A stretch of DNA of 64,000 bases from Myxococcales bacterium (GTDB taxonomy: Bacteria > Myxococcota_A > Polyangia > Polyangiales > Polyangiaceae). The stretch spans positions 124,001 through 188,000 of the forward strand of contig JADJQX010000008.1 in assembly GCA_016712525.1 (NCBI GenBank), in the 5' to 3' direction. This document shows, piece by piece, positions 37,401 through 48,566 of the stretch (the first letter of the stretch is position 1; every line of letters begins with the position of its first letter). The notes below the pieces were generated by a model. That model did not search any database, was not told where the DNA came from, and saw nothing but the letters and a program-made list of their open reading frames with translations. The position numbers and the translations under genes are program-made.

Positions 37401-39640
37401 TGCTCCACGAGTTGGCGAAGCGCCCACTCGACCTCGGGGTAGCGGTCGAAGCGGAGCGCCGCGCGCTCGAAGGCCGACAGTGCGTCGAGGCTCCTCGGGT
37501 CGATCTCGATGGCGGCCTCGAAATGCCGGAACGCCTCGGTCGGGATCCTGTGCGCCTCGCCCACCGCGAGGTGGAGATGGAGGCGCTCCTTCGGGGTCGC
37601 GGTCCGCTCGAGGGCCCGCAGGAGGAGCTCGAGGTACCCCGCGTGGTCGCCGCGAGCCTTCGATTCCCTCGCCTTGCGCACGAGCAAGAGCGGGTGGGAC
37701 GGATCGGCGCGCTCGAGCTCCGAGACGTAGAACGACGCGGCCTCGCGCTTCCCGATGGGCCCCTCGTACCAGCGGATCGCGTTCGCGAGGAGGGCGATGC
37801 GCTCCGAGGGGCGGGCCGCGCCGAGCCTGTCCATCGTCACCTCGATGAGCGCCGGAAACCGCTGGAGCTTCCGCGCGAGGCCCTCGAGGCGCTCGACGAT
37901 CTGCGTATCCTCGGGGCACGTCCCGTAGGCCTCGAGCAGCCCGTCGAAGGCCTGCTGGGGATCGTCGAGGCGGTCCTCGAGGACGCCCGCGAGCCGGAGG
38001 AGCATACGCGCCCTCGGAACGGGGCTCTGGGTGAGCTCGAGCCTCGACAGCAGGAGCTCGCAGAGGTCCTCCCAACGCCCCTCGTCGTGGAGAGCGCGCT
38101 CCTCGCCGTCGGCGTCGCTCTGCCAGGCGGGGGCTTGCGGCGGGAGGGACTTCGGTTTGTACGCGGGCGGACCGAGCACCGCCGTCGACTCGCGCCGCCC
38201 GGCCTCCGGTGCGTCGAGGTCGAGGGAGGGCAGCGGCTTCGCGAGGCCCGCACGCCGCTGCCCCGTGTCGGCGATGCCGCCGGCGAGCACCGCCGTGCCG
38301 TGCGAAGGCTCGGAGCGTTCGACCGAGCCTGGCAGGATGGCCGTACCTCGGGAGGGCCTGTCGTCTTCGGCGGCGGGCCCACGGAGCACGACGGTGCGCT
38401 GAGACGGGACCAGGTCCTCCGAGGGAACGAGCGAGGGGACGTCGGCCGCGGGCCACGCCGACGCCGGGCTCTCTCCCGTCGAATCCGGAGACGGTCCCTG
38501 CCTCCGCGAGCTCTCCGCGAAGTGCGCCGTCGCCGACTCGTCGACGAACGCCCGCGAGGCGCCGAGGCTCGCGAGGGACCGCTGCGGATCGGTCAGTAAG
38601 TCCTCGGGACCACCCGGGAATCCGAGGTCTGCATACGACCGGTTCGGATCGGTGAGGAGGTCCTCGGCGCCGCCGATGTCGGAGCCCACGACCGAAATCG
38701 TAGGCTCCCTCAGCGAGGGCGCGCGCGCCATCGTGGTGACCTCGGACGGCTCACCGACCGGGGGCTCGTCGTACGACTCGAAGTCGCCCGTGTGGAGGAC
38801 GAGATCGTCGGGCTCGTCGACCGACGGGATCTCTCCCGAGCCATCGACGAGGAGGTCCGACGAGAGGTGCTCCACGGCCACCGTCGGCTCGAACGCGAGG
38901 CGCCCTCCGCGGTCACGTGGCATGAGCCGCGGCACGATCGTGTTCGGCTCGGCGTCCGCGCCCTCGTCGTCGCTCGCGGCATCGAGGTACGAGCCACGCG
39001 GCACGATGGTCGCGTCGTCGAGGCTCGCCGGGATCTCCTCGGACACGGTCGAAGCTCCCGCGCCCTCCAGCCACGGGTCGTCGACGACCGTCGCCATCGG
39101 CCGCCGACCGGGCATCGTCACGGCCACACGAGGGACATACGCCCCCTCGGGGCTCGGCGGCGCGCTCGACACGACGCCATCGAGCAGCTCGCTCGGATCC
39201 CACGTGCCGGCGCCACCGTCGTGGATGACCACCGCGGCGTCACGGTAACCCTCGGGCTCCGGGAAGGTCGGTCCCACCGACCGCGCGAGGGGGCTCGGCT
39301 CGTCCACGAACCCCGGGGAAGAGCCTCGCGGCCGCACCGGGCCGAGGTCGTTCGACGTGCGCTCCTCGTCGGGAAACGAAGGGCGCCTCGGCGGCGGCAC
39401 GTCGGTTCGCGTGAACGAGTCGGGCGAAGAATCGGCGCCGGCCTCGGGCGCACGATCGCCCTTCGACTGGCGCGCACGCTCCCGAAGCGCCTCGATGTCG
39501 TGCTGGGCGGTGGCTTCGTCGTCGTTGTGGGCCAAGCGTGCTCGGGGCGGGGGTCGGGTCGACCGCGCAGGCTTCGGCGCCACCGGAGCTCTGCGCGTTG
39601 CCCTCCGGAGCGTACCACGGGCCCCATGCGCGAGGCCCAA
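34403..39640 (-). CDS. giant TPR-repeat protein with disordered, motif-rich N-terminus
   Basis: 1745 residues from a TTG at 39640; a TTG at 39535 is an alternative. No signal peptide is visible. The first ~500 residues are Pro/Asp/Glu/Ser-rich with a repeated hydrophobic motif after Thr: ATIVPR, NTIVPR, RTVVLRG, GTAILPG, GTAVLAG, STAVLGP. A second repeat is EDLLTDPxRSxAxLG. The remaining ~1200 residues are helical TPR-like repeats (blocks such as LYEVLGDAYAARGDYREAAD and AYASLERCYLALRDYPRLVEAA), a scaffold architecture. Upstream of a kinase on the same strand. Specific process unknown; a motility or cell-envelope role would be a guess. Confidence 0.8.
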   Translation of the reverse strand: MGLAHGARGTLRRATRRAPVAPKPARSTRPPPRARLAHNDDEATAQHDIEALRERARQSKGDRAPEAGADSSPDSFTRTDVPPPRRPSFPDEERTSNDLGPVRPRGSSPGFVDEPSPLARSVGPTFPEPEGYRDAAVVIHDGGAGTWDPSELLDGVVSSAPPSPEGAYVPRVAVTMPGRRPMATVVDDPWLEGAGASTVSEEIPASLDDATIVPRGSYLDAASDDEGADAEPNTIVPRLMPRDRGGRLAFEPTVAVEHLSSDLLVDGSGEIPSVDEPDDLVLHTGDFESYDEPPVGEPSEVTTMARAPSLREPTISVVGSDIGGAEDLLTDPNRSYADLGFPGGPEDLLTDPQRSLASLGASRAFVDESATAHFAESSRRQGPSPDSTGESPASAWPAADVPSLVPSEDLVPSQRTVVLRGPAAEDDRPSRGTAILPGSVERSEPSHGTAVLAGGIADTGQRRAGLAKPLPSLDLDAPEAGRRESTAVLGPPAYKPKSLPPQAPAWQSDADGEERALHDEGRWEDLCELLLSRLELTQSPVPRARMLLRLAGVLEDRLDDPQQAFDGLLEAYGTCPEDTQIVERLEGLARKLQRFPALIEVTMDRLGAARPSERIALLANAIRWYEGPIGKREAASFYVSELERADPSHPLLLVRKARESKARGDHAGYLELLLRALERTATPKERLHLHLAVGEAHRIPTEAFRHFEAAIEIDPRSLDALSAFERAALRFDRYPEVEWALRQLVEHAEGQARVDAYLRLADLLEKRFLKREDAAAVLRELLAIVPDHAGAYASLERCYLALRDYPRLVEAAIARAERSFGAKERGEAFAVAAEIAETKLGDQVTAAEHLRRAVLSDPTNEGLLARAAKLAERMQDGPALVEYRSRLAELLTEPHKQAQQYLAIAAQVDDPLERRRFYERAASADPSCAQAWEALEKLARELGDARSLVSALRHRIEATESQRQKAQLGVELGRELERLGDHEGAIEAFDVAFRADPSNERAAAAILDVLVAEGRYAEALPACELLVTAAARDRDGAVLYQRLRNSAKIAIGIGDLQKALGACVAAMDAAPGEAQPLVDVVEILERSEPEIALGPRADAAIGRVLDRSHELEADELAKLGKLLFARGEIDRAIVVLTRVLEGGDPSEADVTGQRPVPTDGRALYEVLGDAYAARGDYREAADMKIRLARVTPDADTRYAVLVSAIELIAHKMADLVAARPVVEEALEARPDDHWLLHTAMWLYGELDEWERLADVLERIVGVQETPERRAKGLFSLAQVVGDKIGDRARAAALYDETLDADKTRLDAFEALTRMLDELGDYAGLEKAYRKMIARVRDDGDDELVFTLFRNLAKVYSDKLDDPDLAQKALEGAKRMRPEDTSVKGAAVELLVARDELDRAVEVLRRDLERDPYDRKSYELLYGVLLRQSRFDRALVTAQVLADLRTATPEESQFLSDYPPIPLGQVPGSLVEEAWASHLYHRDLDEMATSIFAWITPAVCRMQESLLRPEDRVAAIGMPLTRKHTRLADAVTQAFHDAGEILVLSAPTLLVGRTSGSVPFTAAKFPYGALFASPEALSGVEGTLSYLVGKHMAEQRSEISARAFFPSQSELTSLLATAVRIARGDRADDAATQKLDRALSDVLGPEERAAITQAVGVAEASGKKLDVRAWTQAADLSSMRVGLLLAQDVRIAKKAILREPQSPSDLTPREKVGRLYLFATSELYADLRQAIGVNLADGGPADSAMR

Positions 39641-39653
39641 TGGACAACACTTC

Positions 39654-39725
39654 CCCTTACGTAAGGGTCTTGACGCACGCCCAGCCCACCGCTACACCTT
39701 CGGAAGCCTCACCCTTACGTGTGAG
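39654..39725. promoter_or_regulatory. isc-operon operators and promoter
   Basis: A perfect palindrome CCCTTACGTAAGGG (39654-39667) and a second, related site CCCTTACGTGTGAG (39712-39725) share CCCTTACGT, 58 bases apart. Between them is a sigma-70-like promoter: TTGACG (39670-39675), 17-bp spacer, TACACC (39693-39698), reading toward the MerR-isc genes. One site abuts the -35 and the other sits past the -10, consistent with a regulator acting on its own operon. In MerR-type promoters the site is usually between the boxes, so the mechanism may differ. Confidence 0.55.
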
Positions 39726-39733
39726 TTCAGCCC

Positions 39734-40390
39734 ATGCAGGTCCGCCTCCCCCTCCTCAAGCCTCCCGCCGAGCTCGTCCCCCAAGGGAGCGAGGCCGGCC
39801 CGCTTCTGCAAGTTGGCGATTTGGCTAGGGAATGTGGCAAGACGGTCCGCGCGATCCACCTCTACGAAGAGCTCGGGTTGCTCGTCCCGCAGGCCAGGTC
39901 CAAGGGGCGGTACCGCCTCTACGCGAGCTCGGCGGTCGTTCGGATCCGGTGGATCGGCAAGCTCCAAGACATGGGCTTCAGCCTGACCGACATTCAGAGC
40001 CTCGTCCGCGACTGGGACGACCAGCGGTCGGCCGCGCGCACCATGGCGAAGATGCGCGAGCTCTACGCGAAGAAGCTCGCCGAGACGCAGGCCCACATCG
40101 CGCGGCTCAGGGAGCTGGAACGCGAGATCGTGAGCAGCATCGATTACCTCGACACGTGCGACGTGTGCGATCCCGAGCGGCTCGTCGCGTCGTGCACCTC
40201 GTGCGAGCACCACGCCCACGGCACGGCCGTCCCCGAGCTCGTCTCGGGCTACTCCGTCGCCGCGGTCCCCCAAGCCTTCGCCTCCACGCCCGACCTGTCG
40301 GCCCGTGACCTTTCCGTCCGCGACCTCGACGCGACTCAAGAAGCGTCCCCCACCCCGCGTGCGCCGAAGGGCGCGCGGCTCGACCCCTGA
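39734..40390 (+). CDS. MerR-family regulator with CxxC-x8-CxxC tail, heading the isc operon
   Basis: 218 residues. MerR winged helix at about 25-95: LLQVGDLARECGKTVRAIHLYEELGLL, GRYRLYASSAVVRIRWIGKL, GFSLTDIQSLV. A long dimerisation helix (97-137) follows, then a tail with Cys142, 145, 154 and 157 (CDVCDPERLVASCTSC), then a disordered Pro/Ala end. The Cys pattern differs from SoxR (CxxCxC-x5-C) and could bind an Fe-S cluster or zinc. It is 8 bases before iscS, in the place IscR occupies in many bacteria. A role as Fe-S-responsive regulator of isc is inferred. An unrelated MerR role cannot be excluded. Confidence 0.85.
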   Translation: MQVRLPLLKPPAELVPQGSEAGPLLQVGDLARECGKTVRAIHLYEELGLLVPQARSKGRYRLYASSAVVRIRWIGKLQDMGFSLTDIQSLVRDWDDQRSAARTMAKMRELYAKKLAETQAHIARLRELEREIVSSIDYLDTCDVCDPERLVASCTSCEHHAHGTAVPELVSGYSVAAVPQAFASTPDLSARDLSVRDLDATQEASPTPRAPKGARLDP

Positions 40391-40398
40391 GAGAAGCC

Positions 40399-41622
40399 AT
40401 GTCGCTCACCTTCCCCATCTTCATGGACTACCACTCGACGACGCCGGTCGACCCGCGCGTCCTCGAGGAGATGATGCCGTACTTCACCGAGAAGTTCGGC
40501 AACGCCGCGAGCCGCAACCACGCGTTCGGTTGGGTCGCCGAAGAGGCCGTCGACGTGGCGCGCGAGCGTGTCGCGGCCCTCGTGAACGCCCAGAGCGAGA
40601 AAGAGATCGTCTTCACGTCGGGCGCGACCGAGAGCAACAACCTCGCCATCAAGGGCGTCGCCGAGTTCTACAAGGACAAGGGCAACCACATCGTCACCAC
40701 GGTGATCGAGCACAAGGCCGTGCTCGACACGTGCAAGCGCCTCGAGGGCGAGGGCTTCACGGTCACCTACCTCCCCGTGGGCCGTGACGGGCGCGTGTCG
40801 GTGGAAGAGCTCGAGAAGGCCCTCACCGAGAAGACGATCCTCGTGTCGGTCATGCTCGCCAACAACGAGATCGGCACCGTGCAGCCGCTCGCCGAGATCG
40901 GGAAGCTGACGCGAGCGCGCGGCATCTTGCTCCACACGGACGCCGTGCAGGGCGTCGGCAAGACCCCGTTCGACGTGCAGGCCATGAACGTCGACCTCGC
41001 GTCGATGACGGCCCACAAAATGTACGGCCCGAAGGGCGTCGGGGCGCTCTACGTTCGCCGCCAGAAGCCGCGTGTGCGCATCGCCGCGCAGATGGACGGC
41101 GGCGGCCACGAGCGCGGGATGCGTTCGGGGACCTTGAACGTCCCCGGGATCGTGGGCTTCGGCAAGGCGGCCGAGATCATGCGGACCGAGGGTGTCGCCG
41201 AGCAGGCGCGGCTCTTCGCGCTCCGGGAGCGCCTCCGGAAGCGCCTCGAGTCCGAGCTCGACGAGGTCCACGTGAACGGCTCGCTCGAGCACAGGCTCCC
41301 CGGCAACCTCAACATCTCGTTCGCCTTCGTCGAGGGCGAGGCCATGATGATGGCCATCAAGGACGTGGCCGTGAGCTCCGGCTCGGCGTGCACGTCGGCG
41401 AGCCTCGAGCCGAGCTACGTGCTCCGCGCGCTCGGCGTGGGCGACGAGCTCGCGCACTCGAGCATCCGCTTCGGGCTCGGTCGCTACACGACGGAGGCCG
41501 AGGTCGACTACGTGGCGGAGCTCGTCGTGCGCAAGGTGCGCCACCTCCGCGACATGTCGCCGCTCTACGAGATGCACAAAGAAGGCATCGACCTCTCGAA
41601 GGTCGAGTGGGCTCACCACTGA
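40399..41622 (+). CDS. iscS: cysteine desulfurase IscS
   Basis: 407 residues. PLP-dependent; takes sulfur from cysteine as a persulfide for Fe-S assembly and tRNA thiolation. Motifs: MDYHSTTPVDPRV, IVFTSGATESNNLAI, VMLANNEIGTVQPL, PLP lysine in MTAHKMYGPKGVG, catalytic persulfide Cys in SSGSACTSAS (about residue 328), and the SIRFGLGRYTT end. First enzyme of the isc cluster, 8 bases from the MerR stop. Confidence 0.97.
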   Translation: MSLTFPIFMDYHSTTPVDPRVLEEMMPYFTEKFGNAASRNHAFGWVAEEAVDVARERVAALVNAQSEKEIVFTSGATESNNLAIKGVAEFYKDKGNHIVTTVIEHKAVLDTCKRLEGEGFTVTYLPVGRDGRVSVEELEKALTEKTILVSVMLANNEIGTVQPLAEIGKLTRARGILLHTDAVQGVGKTPFDVQAMNVDLASMTAHKMYGPKGVGALYVRRQKPRVRIAAQMDGGGHERGMRSGTLNVPGIVGFGKAAEIMRTEGVAEQARLFALRERLRKRLESELDEVHVNGSLEHRLPGNLNISFAFVEGEAMMMAIKDVAVSSGSACTSASLEPSYVLRALGVGDELAHSSIRFGLGRYTTEAEVDYVAELVVRKVRHLRDMSPLYEMHKEGIDLSKVEWAHH

Positions 41623-41660
41623 GCCGAAAACCGCTCCACGATCTCCCCAAAGGTAAGACC

Positions 41661-42053
41661 ATGGCCTACAGCGACAAAGTCATCGACCACACCGAGAACC
41701 CGCGAAACGCCGGCACGCTCGACAAGAACGACCCGAACGTGGGAACGGGCCTCGTGGGCGCTCCCGCCTGCGGCGACGTGATGCGCCTCCAGATCAAGGT
41801 CGGCGAGGGCGGCGTCATCGAAGACGCCAAATTCAAGACGTTCGGCTGCGGCTCCGCGATCGCGTCGTCGTCCCTCGCGACCGAGTGGCTGCGCGGAAAG
41901 ACGCTCGACCAAGCCGAGTCGATCAAGAACTCCGACATCGTCGAAGAGCTCGATCTCCCGCCGGTCAAGATCCACTGCTCGGTGCTCGCGGAGGACGCCA
42001 TCAAGAGCGCGATTGCCGACTACCGAAAGAAGCAGGCCGAGAAGAAGGCCTGA
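41661..42053 (+). CDS. iscU: Fe-S cluster assembly scaffold IscU
   Basis: 130 residues from ATG 41661. Three ligand cysteines (Cys37 in PACGDV with Asp39, Cys63 in FGCGSA, Cys106 in IHCSVLAEDA) and the HscA-binding LPPVK motif at 99-103 are intact. Builds [2Fe-2S]/[4Fe-4S] clusters from IscS sulfur and hands them to HscA/HscB and IscA. The gap after iscS is 38 bases, still operon-like. Confidence 0.97.
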   Translation: MAYSDKVIDHTENPRNAGTLDKNDPNVGTGLVGAPACGDVMRLQIKVGEGGVIEDAKFKTFGCGSAIASSSLATEWLRGKTLDQAESIKNSDIVEELDLPPVKIHCSVLAEDAIKSAIADYRKKQAEKKA

Positions 42054-42064
42054 AGGACACCGCC

Positions 42065-42481
42065 ATGAACGCCGCCCCCACGAGCGCCGAGACCCCGAAA
42101 AAAGAGCCGCAGACCGAAGAGCCCAAGACCAAGGCCCTCGGCATGACGGTGAGCCCCCGCGCGGTCGAGGCCATCAAGAAGCAGATCCAGAAGCGCAACG
42201 TCCCCGATACGTCGTTGCGCGTCGGCATCCGCGGGGGCGGCTGCTCGGGCTTCTCGTACGTCATCGAGTTCCACGACGGGCCGCCTCGCGCCCGCGACCT
42301 CGTGCTCGACTACGTCGCCGAGGACGGCACCCCCGTGCGCGTGCTCGTCGACCCGAAGAGCCTCGTCTACTTGAACGGCACCGTGCTCGAGTGGGAGCAG
42401 AAGCTCCTCCAGCAGGGCTTCAAGTTCGAGAACCCCCAAGAAAAGGCGAGCTGCGGCTGCGGCCACAGCTTCCAAGTCTGA
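42065..42481 (+). CDS. iscA: Fe-S assembly protein IscA (A-type carrier)
   Basis: 138 residues; about 25 N-terminal residues are a charged, Thr/Pro/Glu-rich extension not seen in the usual ~107-residue IscA. Core: LGMTVSPRAVEAIKKQI, VGIRGGGCSGFSYVIEF (Cys60), and C-terminal SCGCGHSF (Cys130, 132), the three ligand cysteines of A-type carriers. Carries or stores clusters for apoproteins. 11 bases after iscU. Confidence 0.95.
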   Translation: MNAAPTSAETPKKEPQTEEPKTKALGMTVSPRAVEAIKKQIQKRNVPDTSLRVGIRGGGCSGFSYVIEFHDGPPRARDLVLDYVAEDGTPVRVLVDPKSLVYLNGTVLEWEQKLLQQGFKFENPQEKASCGCGHSFQV

Positions 42482-42526
42482 ACGAGGGGCGCCGCCCCGA
42501 CGAGCGCGCGCGCCCCGGAGCATCCC

Positions 42527-43034
42527 GTGAACCCGTTCTCCGTGCTCGGCCTCCCCGACGCCTTCGACGTCGACGAGAAGGCCCTCGAAAAGACCCACCG
42601 CGAGCTGTCCCGCGCGCTCCACCCCGACCGCTACACGAACGCGTCCGCGACGGAGCGCCGCGCCGCCCTCGAGCGCGCCGTCCAAGTGAACGAGGCCTTC
42701 CGCGTCGTGCGTGATCCGCTCACGCGCGCCGAGGCCCTCTTCGCGCGTCTCGGCGTGGCGACGGGCGAGGATCGAGAGCCCAAGGCGAGCCCCGCGCTGC
42801 TCATGGACGTGCTCGAAAAACGAGAGGCCCTCTCCGACGCCAAGGACGCGAAGGACCTCTCCGCCGTCGCGGGGCTCCGCGCCGAGGCCGAACGAGAAGA
42901 GGCGCGCGCCATCGCGGCGCTCGCGTCGGCGTTCCACGAGCCCGAGACCGTGGCCGAAAAGCTCCACTTGCTCGGTGAGCTGCGTTTTTTCCGCCGGTTC
43001 CTCGACGAGGTTTCCGCCGTAGAGGAGTCTTTCG

Positions 43035-43045
<11 letters not shown>
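42527..43045 (+). CDS. hscB: co-chaperone HscB
   Basis: 172 residues starting at GTG 42527. The J-domain has MNPFSVLGLPDAFDVDEKAL and HPDRY in ALHPDRYTNAS, followed by a helical C-terminal domain for IscU binding. It stimulates HscA ATPase and delivers IscU. Overlaps hscA by 11 bases. Confidence 0.93.
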
Positions 43046-44942
<1,897 letters not shown>

Positions 44943-44995
44943 CGACCGAAGCCTCGCCCTCGACGGCGAAGGCAGAAAAACCAGGGTAGAACACC

Positions 44996-45346
44996 GTGCC
45001 GACCGTCGTTTTCAAAGGCTACGCCGAAGTCGAAGTGCCCGTGGGCACCAGCATCTTGAAGGCCGCGCAGTCCGTCGAGGCCCCCGAGGGGTACGCCTGC
45101 GGTGGTGTGTGCGCGTGCTCGACGTGCCACGTGTACGTGCTCTCGGGGGCGAGCCTCTTGTCTCCCGCCGAGGACGAAGAAGAGGACATCCTCGACAAGG
45201 CCTTCGACGTTCGCGCGACCTCGCGCCTCGGCTGCCAAGCCACGCTGCGAGGCGAGGGCCGCGTCGAGGTCGAGATCACCCGAGAGAGCCTCCAAGCCTT
45301 CGAGAACGAGCACCCCGAGCACCGGGGCAAGTTCACGAAGAGGTAG
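44996..45346 (+). CDS. fdx: ISC [2Fe-2S] ferredoxin
   Basis: 116 residues starting at GTG 44996. Adrenodoxin-type fold: VPVGTSILKAAQSVEAPEGYACGG, cluster Cys in ACGGVCACSTCHVYV and LGCQATLRG; the tail EHPEHRGKFTKR is typical. Delivers electrons for IscS/IscU cluster assembly. Last gene of the operon, 53 bases after hscA. No isc-associated iscX follows. Confidence 0.95.
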   Translation: MPTVVFKGYAEVEVPVGTSILKAAQSVEAPEGYACGGVCACSTCHVYVLSGASLLSPAEDEEEDILDKAFDVRATSRLGCQATLRGEGRVEVEITRESLQAFENEHPEHRGKFTKR

Positions 45347-45374
45347 GTCAGGGTACGTCGACGTGGGAGCGCGT

Positions 45375-45397
45375 CGAGGCCTCGCGCGCGGGCCTCG
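45375..45397. terminator. hairpin after fdx, convergent with ygiQ
   Basis: CGAGGCC (45375-45381) and GGCCTCG (45391-45397) with a 9-base loop in the 65-base gap between fdx and the convergent radical SAM gene. No T-run on either side. Confidence 0.45.
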
Positions 45398-45411
45398 GAC
45401 GACGCGCGCGC

Positions 45412-47412
<2,001 letters not shown>

Positions 47413-47497
47413 GCAGCCGTTTTAGCACGTCTCGCGCGCCCCATCGCGCGGCGCCGCCCTCGCCCGAGCCGCGGAGGGGCGAGAGCTCGGCCGTTCG

Positions 47498-48475
47498 TCA
47501 GTCGTCCTCTTCGGGCACGGCGTCGGCCTCGGGCTCGTCGGCCTTGTCTTTCGCGGCGCGGAGCGAGGCGATCGTGGCGAGCGCGAGGATCCCGACGATC
47601 ACGGCGAGGCTCGCGGCAGCGGGGATCTCCACCCACCGTGACACGACCATCTTGATTCCCACGAACGCGAGCACCGCCGCGAGGCCGGGCTTCAAGTACT
47701 CGAGCTTCGCGAGCGCGCCCTGCAAGAGGAAGTAGAGCGACCTTAGGCCCAAGATCGCGAAGATGTTCGAGGTGAGGGCGATGAACGCGCTCTTGGTGAC
47801 GCCGAACACGGCCGGGATCGAGTCGACCGCGAAGACGATGTCGGCCGTCTCGACCGCGACGAGCGCCAGCACGAGGGGCGTCACGAGGAGCTTGCCCTCG
47901 CGGCGGACGAAGAAGGACGCGCCCTCCATCTGGTCGGAGATGGGAAGCACCTTCCGAGCGAGGCGGACGACCACCCCGTCGGGCTTCTGCTCCTCTTCCT
48001 CTTCTTCCTCGGACGAAAACGCGGTCTTCGCCGCTGCGAAGATGAGGAACCCGCCCATGAGGTAGGTGAGCACGTGAAAGCGCTCCACGAGCGTCACGCC
48101 GCCGACGATGAACGCCGTGCGGAGCACGACGGCCCCGAGCACACCGGCCGCGAGCACCTTGCGCTGGGCCGCGCGAGGCACCTTGAACTGCGCGAAGACG
48201 AGGATGAGGACGAAGAGGTTGTCGACCGAGAGCACCTTCTCGAGGAGGTAGGCCGCGAAGAACTGCGTGCCGCTCGCCGCGCCGAGCTTGGCCGTGACGA
48301 TCCCGCCGAAGATCGTCGCGAGGCCGACCCAGAGGAGCGTGAAGAGGAGGGCCTCTTTCGCCGACGGATCGCGGGGATTTCGCTGGAGGACGCCCAGATC
48401 GAGCGCCACCACGAACGAAACCACCACGGCAAAGATCACCCAGAGGGTGCCTTGCCCGCTTTGACCGAGACCCAT
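47498..48475 (-). CDS. TerC-family integral membrane protein
   Basis: 325 residues, about 7-9 hydrophobic helices. TerC signatures: LEKVLSVDNLFVLILVFAQFKVP (Asp-Asn in a helix), VALVAVETADIVFAVDSIPAVFGVT, FIALTSNIFAILGLRSLYFLL. A charged EEEEEEEQKPDG loop is in the middle. Family members are linked to tellurite resistance or to manganese export (Alx/MntP-type in other bacteria). Divergent from an NhaR-type regulator gene 91 bases away, which suggests control by cation or pH. Confidence 0.92.
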   Translation of the reverse strand: MGLGQSGQGTLWVIFAVVVSFVVALDLGVLQRNPRDPSAKEALLFTLLWVGLATIFGGIVTAKLGAASGTQFFAAYLLEKVLSVDNLFVLILVFAQFKVPRAAQRKVLAAGVLGAVVLRTAFIVGGVTLVERFHVLTYLMGGFLIFAAAKTAFSSEEEEEEEQKPDGVVVRLARKVLPISDQMEGASFFVRREGKLLVTPLVLALVAVETADIVFAVDSIPAVFGVTKSAFIALTSNIFAILGLRSLYFLLQGALAKLEYLKPGLAAVLAFVGIKMVVSRWVEIPAAASLAVIVGILALATIASLRAAKDKADEPEADAVPEEDD

Positions 48476-48512
48476 GCCCCCACGTTGTGCGACGACCCGG
48501 CCCCGGAAGCCA

Positions 48513-48552
48513 ATAGGTAATCTGCGCCGAACCCATCGTTTTTTCCTATAGT
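48513..48552. promoter_or_regulatory. candidate promoter/operator between terC and LysR-type gene
   Basis: ATAGG (48513-48517) and CCTAT (48545-48549) are spaced inverted half-sites. TATAGT (48547-48552) fits a -10 box for the LysR gene starting at 48567, which would give a leader of only about 9 bases. No good -35 box is visible. Confidence 0.35.
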
Positions 48553-48566
48553 CGTGTCTCGACCCG

